Positions 24,303 through 31,141 of a stretch of DNA of 36,027 nt are shown in pieces. The DNA is taken from positions 1 through 36,027 of IMG/VR virus record IMGVR_UViG_3300031578_000169; one strand, 5' to 3'. Position 1 is the first letter of the stretch; every line of letters begins with the position of its first letter. The stretch is from a virus. Under the pieces are notes generated by a model. It was not told the DNA's origin and made no database searches. It saw only the letters and a list, made by a program, of their open reading frames with translations. A program made the translations under genes and the position numbers.

Positions 24303-24868
24303 AATAACGCTATCTCCCATCCTTCAGGGGTCAACTCGAGACCATGGCAGGTATTGACGATGATCTGGGCGTCCGGGTGATTCTCGACCACGTTGCGGAG
24401 GGTCCGCGAAAGGTTGTTCTTGTCTAACTCGGCCGCTTCGAGGATCAGGACCTTGTTTGCTGACCCGCCCAGGAGAGCGTTCGATAGCGCCGCGTCAAAG
24501 GCGATCCGCTCACCGCCGGAGAGTGAGTGGTACGGAACAACCTTTTCCTCTGGATCTCTCCAATGCACTCCAAGTTTATTGTCATCAAGCGTGATGATCC
24601 CCTCCCCTGCCGGTAGAAACATCGTGATTGCATCGGAGAGAGGCCCGCATACTTCCTGGAGGAGAGCGGCCTTTTTCTGCTTGAGGTCTTTCAGTCTGGC
24701 TGTGGTCTCCGACAGCGTCTGCTCATGCTTGGACGAGTCGGCCCGGGCAATTTCGATCTGCTCGGCAAAGGTCTGGGCCTTGATCAAATGTCGTTCTTTC
24801 TGCCGGAGCTCGGCAATGGCGAGGGCAAGGGCAGTTTCCTGATCTCTCAGGATGCTAAGATCTTCCAT
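24299..24868 (-). CDS. SMC/Rad50-like ATPase, C-terminal half
   Basis: 189 residues from ATG 24868 (GTG 24877 is an alternative). A coiled coil (ETALALAIAELRQKERHLIKA to LKDLKQKKAALL) leads to the ABC signature YHSLSGGERIAFDAALSNAL, then a Walker B-like VLILEAAELDKNNL (a less usual LEAAELD) and a D-loop/switch region QIIVNTCHGLEL. The Walker A is absent; it is in the next upstream gene. Together they make one Rad50/SbcC-type head. The two frames overlap by 14-23 bases and differ, so the split is real or caused by one sequencing error. Confidence 0.8.
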   Translation of the reverse strand: MEDLSILRDQETALALAIAELRQKERHLIKAQTFAEQIEIARADSSKHEQTLSETTARLKDLKQKKAALLQEVCGPLSDAITMFLPAGEGIITLDDNKLGVHWRDPEEKVVPYHSLSGGERIAFDAALSNALLGGSANKVLILEAAELDKNNLSRTLRNVVENHPDAQIIVNTCHGLELTPEGWEIALL

Positions 24869-25865
24869 TTGTGCCACCCCACTTTCTGAGTTCCGCGTTG
24901 ATGACGATCATCGCGGCACACGTCTCGCACCCAGCTTCGAGCATGGTTTCTTTGATCTTCAGGAGGGATTTGGCAAAGAGACTGTCATCCTGGATTGATG
25001 CTTCCTCAGCCTCTATCTCGATCCCCGTGCTCATGATTCCTGGAGAATCCCCGGTCCTCGGCTCCATGTTTACCGGTGCATCCCCGGTCCTGGTCTTCCC
25101 GAATAGGCCCCCATTTCCAGAATCCTGGGCCTCTGGGTGGCTCTGTGGTAAACGATCGGCCTCAGCCTTGGCCGCTGCCCTTGCCTTTTCCTTTTCCGCC
25201 TCGATCTCGATGCTCCTGATGGCTCTCCGTGTCTCCTCGAGGGTCTTCTCTCGGTTGCCGATCTCGCCTCGGATCTCGGCGAGGGTCCCCGAGGGGAGAT
25301 CGAGGGCGGCTTTTTCAGTCGTCAATCTCTCGATCACCAAAGAGGCGGCCTTGATGTTCGATCTCAACCCTGATTCCTTCGAAGTCAGGGTTTCGATCTC
25401 CTCATCGGTCTTCGACAAATCCCCGGACGGCGGAGAGAGGGAGAGGATCGCATCAACCTTTCTTTGATCCGAGAGTGCCATGAATTCTCCGAGGTCGAAG
25501 ACCTTCGGATCACCCGTGTCGATCAGCGCCCGCTCGATCTGCTTCTGAGCGATCTTTTTGCCGTCCTTGCTGACCGTCATCGACACAGCCCCGGCCCCGT
25601 CTCGCTTGTAATGCCGGGCAAAGGTCCGTCCCCCCTCGGTCTCGAAGCCGACCGAGAACCCCTCGTCACCAGATGAGTGAATATCGAAGATCGCCCCCGG
25701 CTGCTTCTTCCCGTCCGAGGGGAGATATCCGAGAACGGCGAGCACGAGGGCCTGAGTCCGGGCTGATTTGCCCGCACCGTTCGGCCCGATAAACAGATTG
25801 TATTTCCCCAGGGGAAGCTCGAAATCGATCCCCTTGAAGCCCTTAGCGATGACTTTCGTGATCAT
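24855..25865 (-). CDS. SMC/Rad50-like ATPase, N-terminal half with CxxC hook
   Basis: 336 residues. KVIAKGFKGIDFELPLGKYN then Walker A FIGPNGAGKSARTQ near residue 30, as in RecF/SbcC/Rad50. Residues about 165-240 form a coiled coil; 240-290 are low-complexity (TGDAPVN ... TGDSPGI, a short internal repeat). Near the end is GCETCAAM (Cys313, Cys316), like the Rad50 zinc hook, after which the frame soon stops. It overlaps the SSAP-like gene by four bases. It probably pairs with the C-half in DNA end processing or protection. Confidence 0.8.
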   Translation of the reverse strand: MITKVIAKGFKGIDFELPLGKYNLFIGPNGAGKSARTQALVLAVLGYLPSDGKKQPGAIFDIHSSGDEGFSVGFETEGGRTFARHYKRDGAGAVSMTVSKDGKKIAQKQIERALIDTGDPKVFDLGEFMALSDQRKVDAILSLSPPSGDLSKTDEEIETLTSKESGLRSNIKAASLVIERLTTEKAALDLPSGTLAEIRGEIGNREKTLEETRRAIRSIEIEAEKEKARAAAKAEADRLPQSHPEAQDSGNGGLFGKTRTGDAPVNMEPRTGDSPGIMSTGIEIEAEEASIQDDSLFAKSLLKIKETMLEAGCETCAAMIVINAELRKWGGTNGRS

Positions 25866-27133
25866 TCAGCACCCTCCTCATTTGCGATTTCATTACAGCG
25901 GGCAAGGATACGTTTTCCCTCGTCTTTGGTGATGGCCTTCCTTGGATCAATCTTCAACTCTTTCAGTGCCTGTTCATAGATTTCAGGTACCGCCTTTTGT
26001 GTGGCATGGAGCTGATTGAAGACTACGCCGGTCTGACGCCCCTTGACGGTCGTCTCTGAGGGCTTTCGGTCCTCGGCGGGGGAAGGCTCGGGAGCCAGGG
26101 TCCCTTGCTCTTCGAGTATTTCGGCCGCCCGATCCTCTTCCTCAATCATCTCCTCGATGCCCTCGGGCTCATCCGAAATGTGATCGTGCCCAGATGAGAC
26201 ATCGACCGCCGATGCCTCGATTTGCAGGATCTCCCTCATGTCGCCTTTCTGCCCGGCGAGTGCTTCGAGCTTCCCCTGGGCCACGGCGTAGCGCGTGGAG
26301 TCCCACTTGATGAGGTTCCCGCTCGTGGGACGCCAGCAGATGACCGGGAGCTCCCAATGGTCAATCGACTTGGTGCCGGTCACGGTTTTCTGACCCGGCA
26401 CGGCCTGGAGTCCCAGGAGATGTTTGACCGCGTTTCGTTGTGCGAATGTCTGAGCGAAGTCGATGGCCTTTTTCTCGCGGTTGATGATATGGGCATAGAA
26501 TTGCAAGGCTTCCTCGTGGGCGGTGTTGATCCACAGGCAGGTATTCTCATCGAACGAATACCGTGCCCAGGTCTCGCCATTTGTGCTCTCGGGATCCATG
26601 CCGACTGGAAGAAGCCGGAACGCCTGAGGGAACTTCTTGGCCTTGGAGAGGAGATCAATGAGCCGATAGGCCGGAACATCGAAGATCGTGGTTCGGTCAC
26701 TGACCTGAGGGATGCCTTTGGATGAGTAGCGGAAGGCAATCGCTCGGCAATAGATCGCCAGTATTCGCCCATTCTTTTCGTCCCTCATGACGTGTGGGTT
26801 CTGTTCCATTTTGCCATCGACGAGTACATGCGGCGCGTTCATGACGATCGTTCCCGTGGCCTCGGCAAGAATCTCATAGCCCTGAGCCGATACGACGTAG
26901 GGGCCGCCCGGGACAGGCTGAACAAGCGTTCCCGCCTGTGCCGAGAGTCTTACGACCGAGCGAAAGGCTCGTATCTCCCCCTCTGAGTCAATGAGTTTGA
27001 ACGCCTCATCCTCACCGAGGACGGCGATGTTTTTCTCCCGCACGCTGTCAACATACTTTTGGATCGCCATGGCTTCCTCAGGCATTTTCTCTCTGATGTT
27101 TTTCAGAACATCCTTGACCGCAGATGTTTGCAT
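25862..27133 (-). CDS. possible single-strand annealing protein (RecT-like, divergent)
   Basis: 423 residues with AGGAGG well placed. Residues 60-300 form the main domain (RSVVRLSAQAGTLVQPVPGG, AYRLIDLLSKAKKFPQAF, NAVKHLLGLQAVPGQKTVTG), the rest is acidic and disordered (EGIEEMIEEEDRAAEILEE), followed by a short helical tail. Position upstream of a Rad50-like pair and a helicase resembles phage recombination modules with RecT or Redbeta. The resemblance to RecT is weak, so an unrelated phage protein is possible. Confidence 0.4.
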   Translation of the reverse strand: MQTSAVKDVLKNIREKMPEEAMAIQKYVDSVREKNIAVLGEDEAFKLIDSEGEIRAFRSVVRLSAQAGTLVQPVPGGPYVVSAQGYEILAEATGTIVMNAPHVLVDGKMEQNPHVMRDEKNGRILAIYCRAIAFRYSSKGIPQVSDRTTIFDVPAYRLIDLLSKAKKFPQAFRLLPVGMDPESTNGETWARYSFDENTCLWINTAHEEALQFYAHIINREKKAIDFAQTFAQRNAVKHLLGLQAVPGQKTVTGTKSIDHWELPVICWRPTSGNLIKWDSTRYAVAQGKLEALAGQKGDMREILQIEASAVDVSSGHDHISDEPEGIEEMIEEEDRAAEILEEQGTLAPEPSPAEDRKPSETTVKGRQTGVVFNQLHATQKAVPEIYEQALKELKIDPRKAITKDEGKRILARCNEIANEEGAE

Positions 27134-27164
27134 GGTTTCAACCTCCTGATGTTATTTTTTTGTC

Positions 27165-27395
27165 TTAGAATATTGACCGCCAGATCCATACGGCGATGTG
27201 AGAGGCGAAGAAAATCCAGCCACAGATAATCACTATCGGTGTGAGGATCTTCGCGAGATACGTGAGCAACCGCTCAAAGCCTGTGGTTCTCGATGAGCTC
27301 ATCCATCTCGCTGACGAATTCCGGTTCTGTTCTGCCTCATGGCCTCGGGCTACCGCTAGGCGGAAACGTGCCGAGTCGATATCATAGGCTTTCAT
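27165..27395 (-). CDS. small C-terminally anchored membrane protein
   Basis: 76 residues from ATG 27395 with GGAGGGG upstream; longer frames begin inside the next gene. The N-terminal half is basic and soluble, followed by a C-terminal hydrophobic helix (LTYLAKILTPIVIICGWIFFA). Its start overlaps the pentapeptide gene end. Function unknown. Confidence 0.5.
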   Translation of the reverse strand: MKAYDIDSARFRLAVARGHEAEQNRNSSARWMSSSRTTGFERLLTYLAKILTPIVIICGWIFFASHIAVWIWRSIF

Positions 27396-27702
27396 GGTTC
27401 CCCTCCAATGGCTTAACATCCGGCCTAAATTCACAAAATTTATTTTGCCAATGAAATAATGACTGAACAGCTTTTTTTGCTTCATCCGAGCATTCCGAAA
27501 CATCGAGGCGGGTGATATGACAAATCAGTTGCCACACCAAACGATCATCCACTTTCGCATTAAATGAACCACACCAGAGAGGCCAACATGAGAAATCGAG
27601 ATTCGCTCCCCTGAGATTCGCTCCCCCGAGATTCGCTCCGCTCAAGATTTCAATGTCAATTACCTTAATCACTTCTTGGGTAAACCGATTTATGATTTTC
27701 AT
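27382..27702 (-). CDS. pentapeptide-repeat-containing small protein
   Basis: 106 residues from ATG 27702, with GAGGAG upstream. The N-terminus (INRFTQEVIKVIDIEILSGAN) leads to three to four repeats of the A(N)LxG type (GANLGGANLRGANLDF), the start of a right-handed quadrilateral helix. The repeat run is very short. The remainder contains WPLWCGSFNAKVDDRLVWQLI, as in small phage and host proteins of unknown function. Confidence 0.6.
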   Translation of the reverse strand: MKIINRFTQEVIKVIDIEILSGANLGGANLRGANLDFSCWPLWCGSFNAKVDDRLVWQLICHITRLDVSECSDEAKKAVQSLFHWQNKFCEFRPDVKPLEGNHESL

Positions 27703-28033
27703 TCTTTCTCCTCTCTTCAAACAATTTCATCTGGCCAGCCAGAGCGTCCGCGCTCGCCCGGTCGAATGCCCTGAGCCGCTTCCATAATTCCAGGACACGG
27801 GACCGGAGCTGATTGACGTACTGTGTCTTTTCTGTCTCAGTCCGGACAATGAAAAGACCATAGGGCGGCCTGGTGGATGATGCTACCGGATGGCCGGCCT
27901 GGGTGAGTTCGAGTGCGTCGGCCCGGACCTGACGGCCAGAAATCCCAAGGCGTTGTGCTAGTCTCGCAACCCGGATGGGTCTGTCAGATCCGATAGCCTC
28001 TTGTGCTAAGATGCCCAATAATTCAACGTTCAC
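27665..28033 (-). CDS. HTH protein, unknown role in early operon
   Basis: 122 residues from GTG 28033, which has a strong GGGAGG; the TTG at 28111 would add 26 unconserved-looking residues. The N-domain VELLGILAQEAIGSDRPIRVARLAQRLGISGRQVRADALELTQAG is a winged HTH of the kind found in DeoR-like and phage regulators. The C-terminus is helical and basic. Its 3' end overlaps the pentapeptide gene by 38 bases. Confidence 0.55.
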   Translation of the reverse strand: MNVELLGILAQEAIGSDRPIRVARLAQRLGISGRQVRADALELTQAGHPVASSTRPPYGLFIVRTETEKTQYVNQLRSRVLELWKRLRAFDRASADALAGQMKLFEERRKNENHKSVYPRSD

Positions 28034-28107
28034 GATTTTACCTCCCGGCCCCCCGTACGCCCCTCTCCGTCCAGAGTGGTTCACTTCGGGGGGCCTGGGT
28101 GTGAGAG

Positions 28108-28338
28108 TCAACTATCCAACCGCCGCCAGACTTCCGTTAGCCTGCCATCGAAGTCCGGTCCAAAGGCCAACACGTTGATGATCTCCGAACATGTAGGAAA
28201 CTCCTCAGGTAGAAATGGCCCAAGTTCTTCCAATGGCTTCCCGTCTTTGCAGATATAGAGAAGATCTTTGCCCCGATCATGGTTGACCGAATAGTACGGG
28301 CTATCTCCTCCTTGCATACAGCCGACCATGGTGATCAT
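28108..28338 (-). CDS. small phage protein, unknown
   Basis: 76 residues, RBS GGGAGG. Contains PYYSVNHDRGKDLLYICKDGKPL and LPEEFPTCSEIINVLAFGPDF. It fits tightly between its neighbours in the early leftward operon, three bases after the preceding stop. No family recognised. Confidence 0.5.
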   Translation of the reverse strand: MITMVGCMQGGDSPYYSVNHDRGKDLLYICKDGKPLEELGPFLPEEFPTCSEIINVLAFGPDFDGRLTEVWRRLDS

Positions 28339-28340
28339 CG

Positions 28341-28589
28341 TTAACCTCCCTTCTTGTGCTTAACTGCCAGCCTGTCCTGGGAGGCCGTTATGTCCCCAAG
28401 ATTCGCGCCCCGATCGGCTGGTCTGCGCGTAACTTCCCTCACGGCATCAACGCTACTCGGCTCTTTTTGGCCCTTCGCTCCGCCACGGCTATAGGAATTT
28501 CTAAAAGCCCACGGGCCACCCAGGGGAGTCGGACCCCCAAGGTTACTAACGTCATTGGCCATGCGCCCGGCGATGGTCGTGGGCCTCAT
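28341..28589 (-). CDS. small phage protein, unknown (low complexity)
   Basis: 82 residues from ATG 28589 (MRPTTIAGRMANDVSNLGGP), with GGGAGGAG upstream. Rich in Gly, Pro, Arg and Ser, so probably disordered (WAFRNSYSRGGAKGQKEPSS). A longer frame from 28682 lacks an RBS. The opposite-strand frame over the same bases looks less gene-like. Confidence is low because of the composition. Confidence 0.35.
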   Translation of the reverse strand: MRPTTIAGRMANDVSNLGGPTPLGGPWAFRNSYSRGGAKGQKEPSSVDAVREVTRRPADRGANLGDITASQDRLAVKHKKGG

Positions 28590-28593
28590 CTCC

Positions 28594-28689
28594 TCAACTC
28601 CTCCCCCACACCGCCAGCAAAAACGCGGCGGCGAAACAACCGAGAACCAAGTAGGCTCCTTTTTCGAGAAGATAGGCTTCAAGCATCAT
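28594..28689 (-). CDS. 31-residue single-helix membrane protein candidate
   Basis: MMLEAYLLEKG is followed by one hydrophobic helix (AYLVLGCFAAAFLLAVWG) and stops four bases before the next start. It would be the first gene after PL. Its RBS is weak (GAGAG), and a 17-codon frame (28679-28732) overlaps its start. Small phage membrane peptides of this kind exist, but this one is tentative. Confidence 0.35.
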   Translation of the reverse strand: MMLEAYLLEKGAYLVLGCFAAAFLLAVWGRS

Positions 28690-28768
28690 CAGGGCTCTCT
28701 TTTTCGATAAGGCTGGTTGAGTTAAGGTCCATAACCTCGTGATCCTAACTCATAGGTTTGAAAGCATA

Positions 28769-28804
28769 CGAGTTATATATATCTCAATTTTTGAGATTTG
28801 TCAA
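28769..28804 (-). promoter_or_regulatory. PL: leftward early promoter with operator
   Basis: Read leftward: TTGACA (28804-28799), 17-base spacer, TATATA (28781-28776). The spacer holds the palindrome ATCTCAATTTTTGAGAT (28781-28797). It is the mirror of PR at 29884. Repressor binding in the spacer would block RNA polymerase. The transcript would run through the recombination and integrase genes. Confidence 0.85.
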
Positions 28805-28827
28805 GAAAAACTTGCAAAAAATGAGAC
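28781..28827. promoter_or_regulatory. OL operators
   Basis: OL1 is the 17-bp palindrome ATCTCAATTTTTGAGAT (28781-28797). A degenerate second copy (CTTGCAAAAAATGAGAC, 28811-28827) is centred 30 bp away, upstream of the -35. This matches the roughly 29-bp spacing of the OR sites on the other side of the repressor, as expected for paired operators. Confidence 0.6.
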
Positions 28828-28972
28828 AAACAAAGGGGAGCCTTTTTGAACGTCCCTGATTCCGAACAAAACCCTGGCTATCAGCTAAAGGGATGTGGTA
28901 TGGTACGGCTAAGAATAGTGAGAGGATGATCAAATATACTAAAAAGGGAGAACTAAAAAGGAGGAGAAAGAC

Positions 28973-29194
28973 ATGAATCAGTTGCCACCGGTTTTGCTCA
29001 GCATTATTATTCTTCTAGGTGTTCTTCTTTTGGTGGCCTATATTATTCTTCCCTTCAATGTCTGGGCGCTACGAGACCATATCAAAGAAATCAGAAAACT
29101 CCTCGATTTGAACGTCCGTGAGACGCGAAAAGAAATCACGGAAATCAAGAGACTCGTGGAAAAGATCGCAGGAGGGAAGGTGTCTGAGCGTTAA
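28973..29194 (+). CDS. small membrane protein next to the repressor
   Basis: 73 residues, RBS AGGAGG. One hydrophobic helix (VLLSIIILLGVLLLVAYIIL) is followed by a charged coiled-coil tail (VRETRKEITEIKRLVEKIAGG). It lies between PL and the repressor, on the strand opposite to both. In temperate phages this place often holds exclusion or lysogenic-conversion genes, but no family is recognised. A clear promoter is not seen. Confidence 0.55.
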   Translation: MNQLPPVLLSIIILLGVLLLVAYIILPFNVWALRDHIKEIRKLLDLNVRETRKEITEIKRLVEKIAGGKVSER

Positions 29195-29401
29195 AGGAAA
29201 CTACCATGCGGATGATATCTTTGCTATTCACTTGGCCGCTTTCGCGAGCTAATGATTTTGGCTATCTATGGATACCATCTTCTCATTCATCTAACTTCTC
29301 TTGGAAAAGCGCTGCAACATAGGATTCCCCATACTCCTCTATAATTCATCCACGCGGCTCGGGCTCCATAAGATCCTCAAGCCGAATCGCATGTTTTCTC
29401 T

Positions 29402-29863
29402 TTAGCCATCGCTCTGCACGTTTTTCAAGGAATCTTTTTCTTGGTATAATCTCAGCCCTTCTCCCCCCGATGAAGGGCTCATAGCGTCTAATAACCCCGA
29501 TAACCTCTTTTTCTTTTCTCTGTCTTTCAGCATCTCAACCAGCAGATCACAGACCCTCATGAATAAATTGGTCTCTTCCTCGGTGAGGATCTGGCCAAGT
29601 ATCGGCTTGAGCCGATGTTCAAAATACAAGATTAGTATATTATCGGTTTTAGGGGGAGAAGGGCGTAGGTCTTCACCAAGCAGATATTGAATACTAACGT
29701 CAAAGTACTTGGCGATGGGCTCTAAATCTTCCTGTTTAGGCGATTGTATGCCTTTTTCAAATCTCCATATCTTATTATCATTCATCCCCACATAATGGCC
29801 CAATATCTTGAGCGTTAGGCCTCTTCTTTTGCGTTCGGAAGTGAGAATTTCTGGAAATTTCAT
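29402..29863 (-). CDS. phage repressor (XRE-type HTH, no peptidase domain)
   Basis: 153 residues from ATG 29863. N-terminal HTH (FPEILTSERKRRGLTLKILGHYVGMNDNKIWRFEKGIQSPKQEDLEPIAKYFDVSIQYLLGED) is typical of lambdoid-like repressors. The C-terminus is helical (ILILYFEHRLKPILGQILTEEE, then a Ser-rich tail) and lacks the S24/LexA peptidase, so SOS self-cleavage is unlikely. The predicted transcript start lies on the A of the ATG. A TTG at 29890 is an alternative. Confidence 0.85.
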   Translation of the reverse strand: MKFPEILTSERKRRGLTLKILGHYVGMNDNKIWRFEKGIQSPKQEDLEPIAKYFDVSIQYLLGEDLRPSPPKTDNILILYFEHRLKPILGQILTEEETNLFMRVCDLLVEMLKDREKKKRLSGLLDAMSPSSGGEGLRLYQEKDSLKNVQSDG

Positions 29864-29907
29864 CTCAGAATTTAAAATTCCTCTTGACAAATCTCAAAAT
29901 TTGAGAT
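29862..29907. promoter_or_regulatory. OR operators
   Basis: OR1 is the perfect 17-bp palindrome ATCTCAAAATTTGAGAT (29891-29907). OR2 is ATCTCAGAATTTAAAAT (29862-29878), with three mismatches, covering the repressor start codon and -10. The centres are 29 bp apart. Binding at OR1 would block PR; binding at OR2 would shut off the repressor itself. Confidence 0.7.
29863..29897 (-). promoter_or_regulatory. PRM-like leftward repressor promoter (leaderless)
   Basis: Read leftward: TTGAGA (29897-29892), 17-base spacer, TAAATT (29874-29869). The predicted start is six bases on, at 29863, the A of the repressor ATG. The -35 lies inside the OR1 palindrome. In lambda the PRM transcript of cI is likewise leaderless. 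Confidence 0.55.
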
Positions 29908-29919
29908 AAATAACCTTAT
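29884..29919 (+). promoter_or_regulatory. PR: rightward early promoter with operator
   Basis: TTGACA (29884-29889), 17-base spacer, TAAATA (29907-29912), with the predicted start near 29919. The spacer is filled by ATCTCAAAATTTGAGAT, the same palindrome as in PL. It drives the Cro-like gene and the replication genes. Confidence 0.85.
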
Positions 29920-29951
29920 GGTATGATCCCAAACTCCGAGGTTAGCACAAA

Positions 29952-30167
29952 ATGAGACTCAAGGCAAAACGTATTTTTTTCGACCGGAATATTCCAATCG
30001 CCCACGGTGCCAAGCACTGTGGAGTCAGCCCCGAATTTCTGTATATGGTCCTCAACGGCCACAGAAAGCCCTCTCCCAAGGTCCGCCGTGGGCTTGCGAA
30101 GTTTCTCAAACTCCCCCAGAGAGAGCTTTTTGTTCCTCTCGAGGCAGGAAAAAGCACAACTGAATAA
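29952..30167 (+). CDS. Cro-like HTH protein
   Basis: 71 residues, the first gene after PR. The helix-turn-helix IAHGAKHCGVSPEFLYMVLNGHRKPSPKVRRGLAKFL fits a small XRE-type Cro. A weak CGAGG lies ahead of the ATG. It is positioned like lambda cro, facing away from the repressor, and probably binds the same operators. A long antisense frame over this region is not credible. Confidence 0.75.
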   Translation: MRLKAKRIFFDRNIPIAHGAKHCGVSPEFLYMVLNGHRKPSPKVRRGLAKFLKLPQRELFVPLEAGKSTTE

Positions 30168-30203
30168 ATGCCTGACCGACTCCTGACCCATTAGTGAGAA
30201 GCT

Positions 30204-31082
30204 ATGCCCAAACTCGATGATAACGGCCATTGCCAGGTTCACCGGATTCGCCTTCCCTTGGGATACGAAAACCTTCTCGAAGACCTCATCAGTCTTTCTA
30301 GAAATTCTAAAGATCAACAGATCCGCATGATCATCATGGACTGGTTCGACACGAAGATCAAACCAATCAGGAGCATTGAGATAATGCCTTGGTACGTCTT
30401 CCAGTGCGAAACCTGCGGCAAATGGAAAAAACGCTATAAGGGTCCCGGATACGGAAAGCCCCGTTTTTGTGACAGGGAATGTATGACGGGTAAACCTCTC
30501 AAGCCCGAGCAGTGGCCGATCACCCCGGAGATCCATGCCAGGATCGAGAAGATCTATAAACGAGACACCGGGAACGGCCAGGTTCGAGCACTTGCCCGTA
30601 GCCTCGGCTATCCCCGGTGGAAAATCACTCGCTATGCCATTAAGCAAGGATGGACGGCGAAAAGTAAAAAGGAACCCCCTTGGAGTGAAGACGAACTTGA
30701 GATCCTTCAAAAATATGCCTATCTCGGAGCTGAAGGATTGCAGAAAAAGTTGAAGAAAGCCGGTTACAAACGAACGGCTGCGGGTATCGTCCTGAAAAGA
30801 AAACGAATGGAATTTTCAAAATATCTTGATGGTTATTCAGCACGCGGTCTGGCTCGGTATCTAGGGGTTGACGATCATTTTATCACCCGTGCCATCGACG
30901 CTGGCCGCCTCAAAGCAAAACAACGAAAGACGAAACGAACGAAACAGCAGGGCGGGGATATGTACTATATTCCCGAAAAATCCGCGAGACAATACATCAT
31001 GGAATATCTCAATGAAATCGATATCCGCAAAGTGGACAAGCATTGGTTTGTGGGTGTGCTTACGGGATGGAAAATAGCTTAA
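30204..31082 (+). CDS. zinc-ribbon and Myb/SANT-like DNA-binding protein
   Basis: 292 residues. A zinc-binding CETCGKWKKRYKG ... CDREC lies near residues 70-95; a helical middle (VRALARSLGYPRWKITRYAIK) may be HTH; PWSEDELEILQKYAYLGAEGLQKKLKK resembles SANT/Myb; a third HTH-like region (SARGLARYLGVDDHFITRAIDAGRL) follows. Such multi-HTH proteins in early rightward operons are probably regulators or replication accessories. The exact role is unknown. Confidence 0.6.
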   Translation: MPKLDDNGHCQVHRIRLPLGYENLLEDLISLSRNSKDQQIRMIIMDWFDTKIKPIRSIEIMPWYVFQCETCGKWKKRYKGPGYGKPRFCDRECMTGKPLKPEQWPITPEIHARIEKIYKRDTGNGQVRALARSLGYPRWKITRYAIKQGWTAKSKKEPPWSEDELEILQKYAYLGAEGLQKKLKKAGYKRTAAGIVLKRKRMEFSKYLDGYSARGLARYLGVDDHFITRAIDAGRLKAKQRKTKRTKQQGGDMYYIPEKSARQYIMEYLNEIDIRKVDKHWFVGVLTGWKIA

Positions 31083-31141
31083 AAATAACGGAACTAAAGA
31101 GAGCGACCATTAAGCCGTGGAACTTATGAAGGTGTGAGTGA

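Noticed and set aside
28679-28732. 17-codon frame after PL (MDLNSTSLIEKESPDDA)
   Set aside because: It has GAGG before its ATG and overlaps the next tiny frame, so a leader peptide is possible, but it is too short to support.
28356-28742. 128-residue + strand frame near PL
   Set aside because: It runs against the leftward promoter, lacks an RBS and has a random composition.
29195-29401. Gene in the 207-base gap before the repressor end
   Set aside because: Only very short frames on either strand; a leftward 18-codon stretch ends in a stop-free tail but has no start.
29916-30710. 264-residue antisense frame over the Cro-like and zinc/SANT genes
   Set aside because: It opposes PR and two well-supported genes, has no RBS and no recognisable domain; it is a shadow of their codon use.
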